NCBI GenBank assembly: GCA_946611025.1
Contig: CAMOCR010000028.1
Location: forward strand, 1-8,677
DNA from: an uncultured Alphaproteobacteria bacterium
Lineage (GTDB): Bacteria; Pseudomonadota; Alphaproteobacteria; Rs-D84
DNA length: 8,677 nt
Direction of reading: 5' to 3'
The position numbers and the translations under genes were made by a program. The notes under the pieces were generated by a model that worked only from the letters and a program-made list of their open reading frames with translations, had not been told where the DNA came from and did no database searches. Of the stretch, positions 1 through 6,003 are shown in pieces (within the stretch, counting starts at the first letter, position 1; each line of letters begins with the position of its first letter).

Positions 1-427
1 GGCATTTTTTTGATTTTGAATAGTCCAGTATTTTAACCAATGGTGCAAAAGCGCGCGCGGTAAAAACACAGTTTGGTGAATTTGCCGGCATTTGTTTAAT
101 AAAATCTTCGACACGGCCATGGTAAATTGTTAAATTGTCCAGACCCAATTCGTCTTTGACGGCGGATAAAAACGAAACCTTTTTGCCAATCGATTCGATG
201 CATGTGACATGCCAACCCAAAATTGCCAGAACGACACCAGGGAACCCCGCCCCACTGCCCAGATCAATTATATTGACGTCATGTGGTAAAACATCTGCCA
301 ATTGTGCCGAATCGGCAAAGTGACGCGTTTCGATGTCGCCCAGTGTGCTGGGGGCGACCAAATTCATGCGCGTGGACCATTCGCGCAACATTTCGGCATA
401 TCGATTAAATTTAACTTTATTATTCAT
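1..427 (-). CDS. rsmG: 16S rRNA (guanine-N7) methyltransferase RsmG, 3' end missing
   Basis: RsmG (GidB) methylates N7 of G527 of 16S rRNA using S-adenosylmethionine; it is a cytoplasmic, single-domain Rossmann-fold enzyme. Reading the minus strand from the ATG at 427-425 gives 142 codons before the window edge. Visible family marks are MNLVAPSTLGDIETRH near residues 21-36, the SAM-binding glycine-rich loop IIDLGSGAGFPG at about 53-64, the acidic end of the next strand (CIESIGKKVSFL, about 76-87) and the ARAFAPL segment near 124-130. The family is about 200 residues long, so roughly the last third lies outside. The start is chosen because the N-terminal family homology begins right after it. 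It is divergent from the TPR gene with only 24 bases between them. In many bacteria rsmG sits beside mnmG and parAB, but these neighbours are not visible here. Identification is secure from the motifs. Confidence 0.95.
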   Translation of the reverse strand, partial: MNNKVKFNRYAEMLREWSTRMNLVAPSTLGDIETRHFADSAQLADVLPHDVNIIDLGSGAGFPGVVLAILGWHVTCIESIGKKVSFLSAVKDELGLDNLTIYHGRVEDFIKQMPANSPNCVFTARAFAPLVKILDYSKSKKC

Positions 428-451
428 GAACAATATTGTACCATAATATTT
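428..451. promoter_or_regulatory. 24-bp divergent gap between rsmG and the TPR gene, possible promoter
   Basis: The whole spacer between the two divergent start codons is 24 bases and AT-rich. On the minus strand a good -10 box, TACAAT, lies at 440-435, seven bases before the rsmG ATG, so a transcript from it would start at or almost at the start codon. I see no convincing -35 box for it. A 6-base arm AATATT is repeated around a 7-base spacer (432-450), a small dyad that could also be chance in AT-rich DNA. No Shine-Dalgarno sequence precedes either start. The plus-strand promoter must lie in this gap or inside rsmG; I cannot place it. Confidence 0.3.
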
Positions 452-2062
452 ATGAAAAAGACAGAAACTTTATTTATTGGTGGCATTTTGGTTGCATCTA
501 TTGCAATCATTGGTGCTGGAATTTGGAACTCACACATGTTGACTGCGGGTCAACCAAATGTTGTTGGCGAATCAAAATACGGTAATTTTTTGGCGGCACA
601 ACATGCGATTTACATCAATGATTTTGATGCGGCGTCTGCGTACGCAAAAGATTTAGATGTGGATGTTGGTGCGGTTGTTAAAAATACCAAGGTGATGGCT
701 GATTTTTTAAGTGGCACCCTGCCCGATGATGCGGCAGATTTAGCCAAGGAATCTGGAACACCGGCGCGTTTAATTTATGATGCATATTTGGTGAACGCGG
801 GCGATTGGCAAAAATTATATTCGCGTCATAAAAACGATAATTCGGCATTGGTTGCACCACTGCGTATATGGGCAACGGTTGCGATTAATCATCGAACAGA
901 GGCGATAAAGTTTGTTGAATCATTACAGACAAATGAATCGTGGAAATCATTTGTTCGTGGTCAAATATATGCCGAAACCGGAAATGTCGAAAAGGCATCT
1001 GCGGAATTTGCCCGTGTGCGCACCGATTTTATGAACATAAACGATTATATGTACATAATGTCGTTTTATAATCACAATGGTTTGACCGAATTAGCAGATG
1101 CGTTGCATGATGAATTTACATCGCGACCAGGTGGTCTGTTTATGGCAGATTTCCGCGACTTTCCCGATTGGTCGCATTATGCGGGTACAAAAAATGTTTT
1201 GGCGTTCAGTTTAATTCAAAATGTTTCGCATACCCAGGTTATGATGTATTCAGACTTGTCGATATTGTTGTTGCGGTTTGCACAAATTATAACACCTGAA
1301 AACACCGACGACGATGCAATAAATTATTACATTGGTCAGTATTTCTTTAATAACCATGGTGACTATGATTCATATTTTTCACGCATAGATGAACAGAGTC
1401 CTTTTTATCTGTTTGCGGCATTACGACAAAGCGAGGCAACCGGTGATATAAAACAATTGCGGCGCGTGTTGCGTGCGCACCCATTGTTTGTGCCGGCGAT
1501 GAATAAAATAATTGCATATTATATTGCAAACGGTGACCGGCGGTCAGCGTTGCGAATTGTAAATCGTGCAATGAAAAATGAATCTTTGTCGGACACATCG
1601 CATGCCTTTTTATTAAAGAGCAGGGCACAGGTTTATTTTGCATTTGATGACTTTGATAATGCGTTGGCGGATATTCATGCGGCATCTGATGTTTTATCGG
1701 TTGATGGTGAAATTATCGCATTACAGGCAAAAATATGGGCGGCACAAAATCGCGAATTGGATACAGCATATGAATATGCAATCAGTTTAGTAAAACGCAA
1801 TGCGTCCGATGTCTTTGCGTGGGATGTTTTGGGTCGTGTTGTTGCCGCGCGCGAAGGGGTTGATGCGGCATTGGAACTGATATCGCGCGTGGGCGAAGTG
1901 GCGCGTGAATGTTCATCGTTGTTTGAAAATCTGGGTGATTTATATGCGGCGACGGGCGATATTGATTTGGCGCGTGACGCATATATGCGGGCGATTGATT
2001 TATCAAGTGATGGATTGGTTGTTGTCCCGAAAATTGAAAGAAAAATAAGGAAATTAAAATGA
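452..2062 (+). CDS. membrane-anchored TPR-repeat protein of unknown function
   Basis: This is a 536-residue protein that I cannot assign to a named family. A short basic N terminus (MKKTE) is followed by a hydrophobic helix at about residues 7-25 (rich in I, G, A, V). This looks like an uncleaved membrane anchor, which would put the rest in the periplasm. The remainder is almost entirely helical, with alternating A/L/Y patterns of tetratricopeptide repeats. The clearest repeats are near the C terminus: one around ALADIHAASDV and the last at about 488-517 (LGDLYAATGDIDLA, RDAYMRAIDL). The protein ends in a very basic tail (KIERKIRKLK). TPR proteins act as protein-binding scaffolds; no catalytic motif is visible. 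The ATG at 452 is chosen because the anchor follows directly; upstream in-frame codons lie inside rsmG. No Shine-Dalgarno sequence is visible. Its stop overlaps the gpsA start (ATGA), suggesting co-translation, but that does not establish a related role. Confidence 0.8.
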   Translation: MKKTETLFIGGILVASIAIIGAGIWNSHMLTAGQPNVVGESKYGNFLAAQHAIYINDFDAASAYAKDLDVDVGAVVKNTKVMADFLSGTLPDDAADLAKESGTPARLIYDAYLVNAGDWQKLYSRHKNDNSALVAPLRIWATVAINHRTEAIKFVESLQTNESWKSFVRGQIYAETGNVEKASAEFARVRTDFMNINDYMYIMSFYNHNGLTELADALHDEFTSRPGGLFMADFRDFPDWSHYAGTKNVLAFSLIQNVSHTQVMMYSDLSILLLRFAQIITPENTDDDAINYYIGQYFFNNHGDYDSYFSRIDEQSPFYLFAALRQSEATGDIKQLRRVLRAHPLFVPAMNKIIAYYIANGDRRSALRIVNRAMKNESLSDTSHAFLLKSRAQVYFAFDDFDNALADIHAASDVLSVDGEIIALQAKIWAAQNRELDTAYEYAISLVKRNASDVFAWDVLGRVVAAREGVDAALELISRVGEVARECSSLFENLGDLYAATGDIDLARDAYMRAIDLSSDGLVVVPKIERKIRKLK

Positions 2063-2922
2063 TGGTTGGAATAATTGGCGCTGGTGCGTGGGGAACGGCA
2101 CTGGGGGTGATTGCTGCGCGTGGTGGCGCGGATGTTGTTATGTGGTCATATGACGGTTTGTACAAAGAATTTGACGGTGTTGAAAAACCCGACAATTTAC
2201 AGATAACACAGAATATGGCAGATATGGCGAAAATGGATGCATGGCTGATTGTGACACCGGCGGCATTTTTCCGCGAAACAATGAAAAAAGCGCGCGAATT
2301 TTATGCGGGTCAGCCCATTATTATTTGCACCAAGGGGGCAGAACCCGAAACATGTGCATTAATGACAGAGGTTTTACAAGACGCATTGCCCGAATGTGAT
2401 GATTTTGGTGTGCTGTCGGGGCCCCAGTTTGCCGCCGAAGTGGCGCGTGGTGTTCCAACCGGTTCAACATTGGCGGCGCATCCGCGGGCGCGTGCGGCGG
2501 GACATGAAATTTTGAATAAATTATATTTGCACGACAGCGATGATATTGTCGGCACCGAATATTGTGGTGTTGGTAAAAACGCGGTCGCATTGATTTGTGG
2601 CTATAATTTCGTGGCGGCGGCGGGCGAAAACGAACGCGCAATGATATTTACGCGCGCATGGAACGAAATTGTCGATATGGGCGTGGCACTGGGCGCACGT
2701 GCAGAAACATTTCTTGATTTGTGTGGGGTGGGGGACTTGTTTTTGTCGGCGACATCGCCAACCAGCCGTAATTTTTCGGGCGGCATGGCGATTGCGCGTG
2801 GCGAAGAAATGGTCGGCACCGTCGAAGGGGTTTCGGCATTGCGTGGTTTGATTTCCCGCGCCAAAAAAATAGGCGTAAAAACACCAGTATTAAAAGATAT
2901 GTGTGAAAAAATGGGATTATAA
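2059..2922 (+). CDS. gpsA: NAD(P)+-dependent glycerol-3-phosphate dehydrogenase, short form
   Basis: GpsA reduces dihydroxyacetone phosphate to sn-glycerol 3-phosphate in the cytoplasm, supplying the backbone for phospholipid synthesis. The 287-residue product has the N-terminal Rossmann motif GAGAWG (7-12), KGAE at 92-95, the family block LSGPQFAAEVARG (119-131), the catalytic lysine in GVGKN (K173), GVGDL (223-227, with the conserved aspartate D226) and the substrate-binding SPTSRN (233-238). The family is usually about 330 residues; this one is shorter in the region after the first strand-helix unit (around residues 30-50) and ends soon after VEGVSALRG, lacking the usual last 20-30 residues. 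All catalytic landmarks remain, so it is probably active. The start overlaps the TPR stop as ATGA. An alternative ATG three bases on (2062) is also possible. AAGGA at 2047-2051 fits either start, with spacing of 7 or 10 bases. A strong terminator follows at once. Confidence 0.93.
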   Translation: MMVGIIGAGAWGTALGVIAARGGADVVMWSYDGLYKEFDGVEKPDNLQITQNMADMAKMDAWLIVTPAAFFRETMKKAREFYAGQPIIICTKGAEPETCALMTEVLQDALPECDDFGVLSGPQFAAEVARGVPTGSTLAAHPRARAAGHEILNKLYLHDSDDIVGTEYCGVGKNAVALICGYNFVAAAGENERAMIFTRAWNEIVDMGVALGARAETFLDLCGVGDLFLSATSPTSRNFSGGMAIARGEEMVGTVEGVSALRGLISRAKKIGVKTPVLKDMCEKMGL

Positions 2923-2950
2923 AAAAACGCCGGCGATTGCCGGTGTTTTT
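2923..2950. terminator. bidirectional intrinsic terminator between gpsA and sspB
   Basis: Five As (2923-2927) are followed by CGCCGGC (2928-2934), a GATT loop (2935-2938), GCCGGTG (2939-2945) and five Ts (2946-2950). The arms form a 7-bp GC-rich stem with one G-T wobble, which can be extended by the flanking A/T tracts. Because a T-run follows the stem when read in either direction, it can end both the plus-strand gpsA transcript and the minus-strand sspB transcript. It begins directly after the gpsA stop, and the sspB stop codon (2951-2949) overlaps its T tract. Confidence 0.88.
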
Positions 2951-3416
2951 ATTGGTTTTTTCTTTTCCTGAATTCGTCCAGTGATACAACGCGTTTGTCG
3001 TCTGGAACCGTGCCGGGTTTTTCGTCCAACGGTAATTCCATATCATTATCCGCTGCCGCCGGTGCCGATTTATGATGAAACGACAACATGAAATCGGTTG
3101 ATGGATCCTTGAATTCAACCAATGCCGAAAACGGCACACGAATAAAGAACGGGCGGCCATCAAATGTCAATTGCACCCCAAATTCGCGGTCAGACACATT
3201 CAGGTTATTATACGAATATTGCAACACAATTGTCATAACATCGGGGTACCGCATACGCAAAAAGTCCGGCAACACAACCCCCGGATCACGCGTTTTGAAT
3301 GTGATAAAGAAATGTGTCCCGTCGCCAAGGCCGTTGACCTGGGCAAAGACCAGCGCATCTTTGACAACCGATTTTAATGCGTTATCCAGTAATTCTTGAT
3401 AATTTATTTTCGCCAT
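2949..3416 (-). CDS. sspB: SspB-type ClpXP adaptor (alphaproteobacterial form)
   Basis: SspB binds ssrA-tagged (tmRNA-tagged) unfinished proteins and tethers them to the ClpX unfoldase for degradation. The 155-residue product resembles the alphaproteobacterial SspB family along its folded domain: a helical start (YQELLDNALKSVVKDAL), GDGTHFFITFKT at about 31-42, PGVVLPDFLRMRYPDVMTIVLQ at roughly 45-66, and the FDGRPFFIRVPFSAL strand-helix region near 85-100. A low-complexity linker rich in A, D, E and P follows. The last ten or so residues, VVSLDEFRKR (about 143-152), match the short tail that docks on the ClpX zinc-binding domain. The start is supported by AGGA (3426-3423) six bases upstream, lying inside the final codons of recF; the gap to recF is two bases. 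It is therefore the last gene of the tRNA-Cys/recF/sspB unit. Confidence 0.88.
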   Translation of the reverse strand: MAKINYQELLDNALKSVVKDALVFAQVNGLGDGTHFFITFKTRDPGVVLPDFLRMRYPDVMTIVLQYSYNNLNVSDREFGVQLTFDGRPFFIRVPFSALVEFKDPSTDFMLSFHHKSAPAAADNDMELPLDEKPGTVPDDKRVVSLDEFRKRKNQ

Positions 3417-3418
3417 GT

Positions 3419-4504
3419 TTATTCCTGTTCACCAATCAGTATATTATTTATTTCACCATCCCTGCAAGCAACAAATGTCGCATTCGGTACATCGGCAAAA
3501 GATGCCATGTCAATACCGGTGGCAAAAACCTGGGCATCGGCGGCCCCCAGTTCGCGAAACAGTTTTTGCCGTGCCGTATCGTCCAGATGGGCGACGGCTT
3601 CGTCCAGCAAGATAATTGGTTTGCGCCGTGTTCGTGCGTGCAGCAATTTGGCGTGTGCCAATATCAGTTCCAGTAATGTTGTTTTTTGCTGACCGGTGCT
3701 GGTCAAATGTGCCGGCAGATTCAGTTGTTTATTAAACACACCAAAATCTGATTTATGCACCCCATCAACCGTCATTTTATCGGCGACAATTTCACGTGCG
3801 CCCGATAAATATTCGCGATATGCACGTTCGGTATCGCCCGCCGTGCGTCCGTCAATCAGCATTTGTTCCAACATGCCTGATACCGACACCGCCGCATTTT
3901 GTAGAAAATAATTTATTTCGCCGGCATATTGAATACGCGCGGCGGCAATTGTTGTGGCAACGGCGGCAATTTGGTCATCCAGCACATCAACCCACCGCAT
4001 GTCGCGCCCCGATTTTAATGCAAATGCGCGTTCGCTTAACAATTTTGAAAAACGCGCAACACGCCCCGAATGTACCGCATCAAAACCAGACACCAATCGG
4101 TCAAAAAATGCACGCCGTTCCGATGCAGCATCAACAAACAGGCGGTCTTCACGCGGGGTAAGCCACACCATCGGCAAATAGGAATTTAATTCAACCAGTG
4201 TTGCCGCATCGCCATCTATTTTTGCACGGCGATTTGAATCACCCGAATTAAACGATACGACCAATTCGGTTTCGTCATCGGTTGTGGCATAAACGGAAAA
4301 ACCATCCGCACCGCCAAAGCGTACAATGTCGGTCATTTGTGCGCCACGCATGCCGCGGTCACCAGATAAAATCGATAATGCCTCTAATATTGCGGTTTTT
4401 CCCGCGCCATTGGGGCCGGTAATAATTACGTTTTGACGACCGTGCGTTTTTATTCGGCACATTGTGTGATTGCGGAAATTGGTTAAAACAAGTGTTTCAA
4501 TCAT
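3419..4504 (-). CDS. recF: DNA replication and repair protein RecF
   Basis: RecF is an SMC-like ATPase that, with RecO and RecR, helps load RecA at single-strand gaps and stalled forks. The 361-residue product has the normal length. The N terminus has LVLTNFRNH (5-13), then Walker A GPNGAGKT (30-37) followed by ILEALSILSGDRGMRGA. LPMVWLTPREDRLF and ERRAFFDRLVSGF are the conserved mid-protein blocks. The ABC signature STGQQK lies at about 269-274 (family consensus STGEQK), and Walker B with its catalytic acid is IILLDE near 297-302, followed by AVAHLDD. The ATG at 4504-4502 is chosen because the family homology begins there; in-frame codons further upstream pass through the tRNA gene and the divergent tolC gene. 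No Shine-Dalgarno sequence precedes it, and only nine bases separate it from the tRNA CCA end. It is followed two bases later by sspB. The usual neighbours dnaA, dnaN and gyrB are absent. Confidence 0.94.
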   Translation of the reverse strand: MIETLVLTNFRNHTMCRIKTHGRQNVIITGPNGAGKTAILEALSILSGDRGMRGAQMTDIVRFGGADGFSVYATTDDETELVVSFNSGDSNRRAKIDGDAATLVELNSYLPMVWLTPREDRLFVDAASERRAFFDRLVSGFDAVHSGRVARFSKLLSERAFALKSGRDMRWVDVLDDQIAAVATTIAAARIQYAGEINYFLQNAAVSVSGMLEQMLIDGRTAGDTERAYREYLSGAREIVADKMTVDGVHKSDFGVFNKQLNLPAHLTSTGQQKTTLLELILAHAKLLHARTRRKPIILLDEAVAHLDDTARQKLFRELGAADAQVFATGIDMASFADVPNATFVACRDGEINNILIGEQE

Positions 4505-4513
4505 AATAAAAAC

Positions 4514-4587
4514 TGGAGGCCAGGGTCGGAATCGAACCGGCATACAAGGATTTGCAGTCCTCTGCATAACCACTCTGCCACCTGGCC
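4514..4587 (-). tRNA. tRNA-Cys (anticodon GCA)
   Basis: The minus strand folds as a 74-base tRNA with encoded CCA. The acceptor arms GGCCAGG (4587-4581) and CCTGGCC (4524-4518) pair perfectly. The D stem is GCA/TGC around a loop containing GTGGTTA. The anticodon arm is GAGGA-CTGCAAA-TCCTT with anticodon GCA, and its outermost pair is a G-T wobble. The variable loop is four bases and the T loop is TTCGATT. The base before CCA is U (position 73), the known main identity element of tRNA-Cys. One oddity is a C-A mismatch in the T stem (about 50:64). The gene lies just upstream of recF on the same strand. Confidence 0.95.
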
Positions 4588-4601
4588 ATTTATGCCTTTG
4601 C

Positions 4602-4630
4602 ATCCTAGACAAAAAATATTTGTAATTCAA
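4602..4630 (-). promoter_or_regulatory. candidate sigma70-like promoter for tRNA-Cys/recF/sspB
   Basis: Read on the minus strand, TTGAAT (4630-4625) lies 17 bases before TAGGAT (4607-4602). These match the TTGACA/TATAAT consensus at 4 of 6 positions each, with optimal spacing. Transcription would begin near 4595, about 8 bases before the mature tRNA 5' end at 4587. No other promoter-like pair stands out upstream of the tRNA. The position fits a tRNA promoter, but the match was made by eye. Confidence 0.5.
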
Positions 4631-4648
4631 CATAAAAATTGTTATATT
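4620..4648 (+). promoter_or_regulatory. candidate sigma70-like promoter for the efflux operon
   Basis: TTGTAA (4620-4625) and TATATT (4643-4648) are separated by 17 bases. They match the consensus at 4 of 6 and 5 of 6 positions. Transcription would start near 4655, leaving a leader of about 23 bases before the tolC-like ATG at 4678. Its -35 box abuts and shares base 4625 with the -35 box of the opposing tRNA promoter. No clear operator palindrome was found beyond weak A/T-rich symmetry (AAAATAT near 4613 and ATATTTT at 4644-4650). Confidence 0.45.
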
Positions 4649-4677
4649 TTGCCATAACGGGACCCAGAGAGAATTAT

Positions 4678-6003
4678 ATGAAAAAACTGCTGCTTTTATT
4701 GGCTGTATCGCCCGTCTGCGCATTTGCAGACGATGATTGCGCAACCATGCGATTCGTTCCAGAACGCGTTTTAACAATAAGCGAAGTGGTCGATTTGGGT
4801 CTGTGCCGCAATCCCCAGACTGCATCGGCGCATGCATCACTGCGCGCGGCGCATTTTGACAAAAACGCGGCATATTCTGCATATTTACCATCGGTGAATT
4901 TATCGGCAAATGCCGGCAAAAATTACGAAAATGAACACTGGGACGATTGGTCGTATGGGGCATCGTTGTCGGCATCGTATTTGTTGTTCGATTTTGGCAA
5001 GCGATCGTCTGACATGGCGGCGACATTGGCGACATATCGCGCAACTGGATTTGATTATGATGAAACGGTGCAAAATTATGTGTATGGTGTGATTGGCGCG
5101 TACTATGGTTTATTAAATGCCGATGCGGATGTTAAAAGTGCAACATCGGCGCAATCGGTCGCCAAGACGGCGCACGACACCGCCAAGAAAAAATATTCCG
5201 CCGGCGCTGTCGCACGTGCCGATGTGTTAAAGGCAGAAACCACATTGGCCAGTCGCGATCTTGATTTGGAACGCGCAAAAAACAATCGTGAAATTGCCAA
5301 GGGGAAATTGCTGACACAATTGTCGTTTCCCGCCGACCAAGAAATTACAATTGCCGACATGGCATCGGTATATGGCAGTGATACCGATATGAAAAGTATT
5401 GATGAATTGGTTGAAATTGCACAAAAGAAACGCCCAGATTTGTTGCGCGCAAATGCACGCACCAGTGCGGCATGGAATCGGCGTAATTCGGCATTTTTGA
5501 AAAATCTGCCATCGATTTCATTGTCGGGGTCGCTGGGGTGGGGCGATGATAACATGCAGGGCCTGTTTGGCCCAGACCAAGAAAAATTAAATGGTTCAAT
5601 TGGAATTCGTGCATCTGTGCCACTGTTTGCGGGTTTTGCAAATATGTATGGTGTGCGGTCTGCGGCGGCAAATTATGACAGCGCCCGCGAAGCAGAACGA
5701 AACACATCAAACGCGGCAATGTTGGATGTGTTCACGGCATATCAAAACTATAAAACGGCGCGGACGGTTTTGACACAAACCGAAACACTGTTAAAATCGG
5801 CGACCGAATCTGAACGCGTGACCAGTGGTATGTACAAGGTTGGGCGTGCAACAATGCTGGATTGGCAAACGGCACAAGCGGAATTGTTGGATGCGCAAAA
5901 ACAAAACAATGCGGCGAAATATGATTTATATATCAAACGCGCGGCGGTTGCGCTGGCGATTGGTGATATTCAGGCGCAAATGGAAAACGGGGGGAATAAA
6001 TAA
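4678..6003 (+). CDS. TolC-family outer-membrane efflux channel
   Basis: This is the outer-membrane duct of a tripartite efflux pump. TolC-type proteins trimerise into a beta-barrel plus a long periplasmic alpha-helical tunnel. The 441-residue product starts with a signal peptide, MKKLLLLLAVSPVCAFA, with likely cleavage after A17 (motif AFA). The mature part opens with a cysteine (C21), then LTISEVVDLGLCRNPQ (about 32-47), the standard start of an OEP domain. There are two OEP repeats with matching features: GASLSASYLLFDFGKR in the first half and GIRASVPLFAGFANMYG in the second, each followed by long A/K/E-rich helices. KYSAGAVARADVLKAE and MYKVGRATMLDWQTAQAEL are the paired helix-turn segments. 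The ATG at 4678 is preferred over an in-frame TTG at 4639 because the signal peptide follows directly. It overlaps the adaptor gene by one base (TAATG) and is the first gene of the operon. The substrate cannot be read from the sequence. Confidence 0.92.
   Translation: MKKLLLLLAVSPVCAFADDDCATMRFVPERVLTISEVVDLGLCRNPQTASAHASLRAAHFDKNAAYSAYLPSVNLSANAGKNYENEHWDDWSYGASLSASYLLFDFGKRSSDMAATLATYRATGFDYDETVQNYVYGVIGAYYGLLNADADVKSATSAQSVAKTAHDTAKKKYSAGAVARADVLKAETTLASRDLDLERAKNNREIAKGKLLTQLSFPADQEITIADMASVYGSDTDMKSIDELVEIAQKKRPDLLRANARTSAAWNRRNSAFLKNLPSISLSGSLGWGDDNMQGLFGPDQEKLNGSIGIRASVPLFAGFANMYGVRSAAANYDSAREAERNTSNAAMLDVFTAYQNYKTARTVLTQTETLLKSATESERVTSGMYKVGRATMLDWQTAQAELLDAQKQNNAAKYDLYIKRAAVALAIGDIQAQMENGGNK

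Noticed and set aside
302..451. 50-codon upstream extension of the TPR protein from an ATG at 302
   Set aside because: It lies inside rsmG on the opposite strand, and the protein with a membrane anchor starts naturally at the ATG at 452.
1782..2195. 137-codon minus-strand frame over the TPR/gpsA junction
   Set aside because: It is a Pro/His-rich shadow of two real plus-strand genes, with no supporting motif.
2648..3163. 171-codon minus-strand frame spanning the gpsA end and terminator
   Set aside because: It is antisense to gpsA, crosses the terminator and overlaps sspB in another frame, with no family-like sequence.
4639..4677. TTG start 13 codons upstream of the TolC-like protein
   Set aside because: It would place polar residues before a typical signal peptide and overlap the candidate -10 box; the ATG at 4678 is directly followed by MKKLLLLLAV.
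4708..4722. Possible lipoprotein lipobox around C14 of the TolC-like protein
   Set aside because: The residues before the cysteine (SPVC) do not fit the lipobox, while AFA just after it fits signal peptidase I cleavage.
4505..5044. 180-codon upstream extension of RecF
   Set aside because: It runs through the tRNA-Cys gene and antisense to the tolC-like gene; RecF family homology begins at the ATG at 4504.
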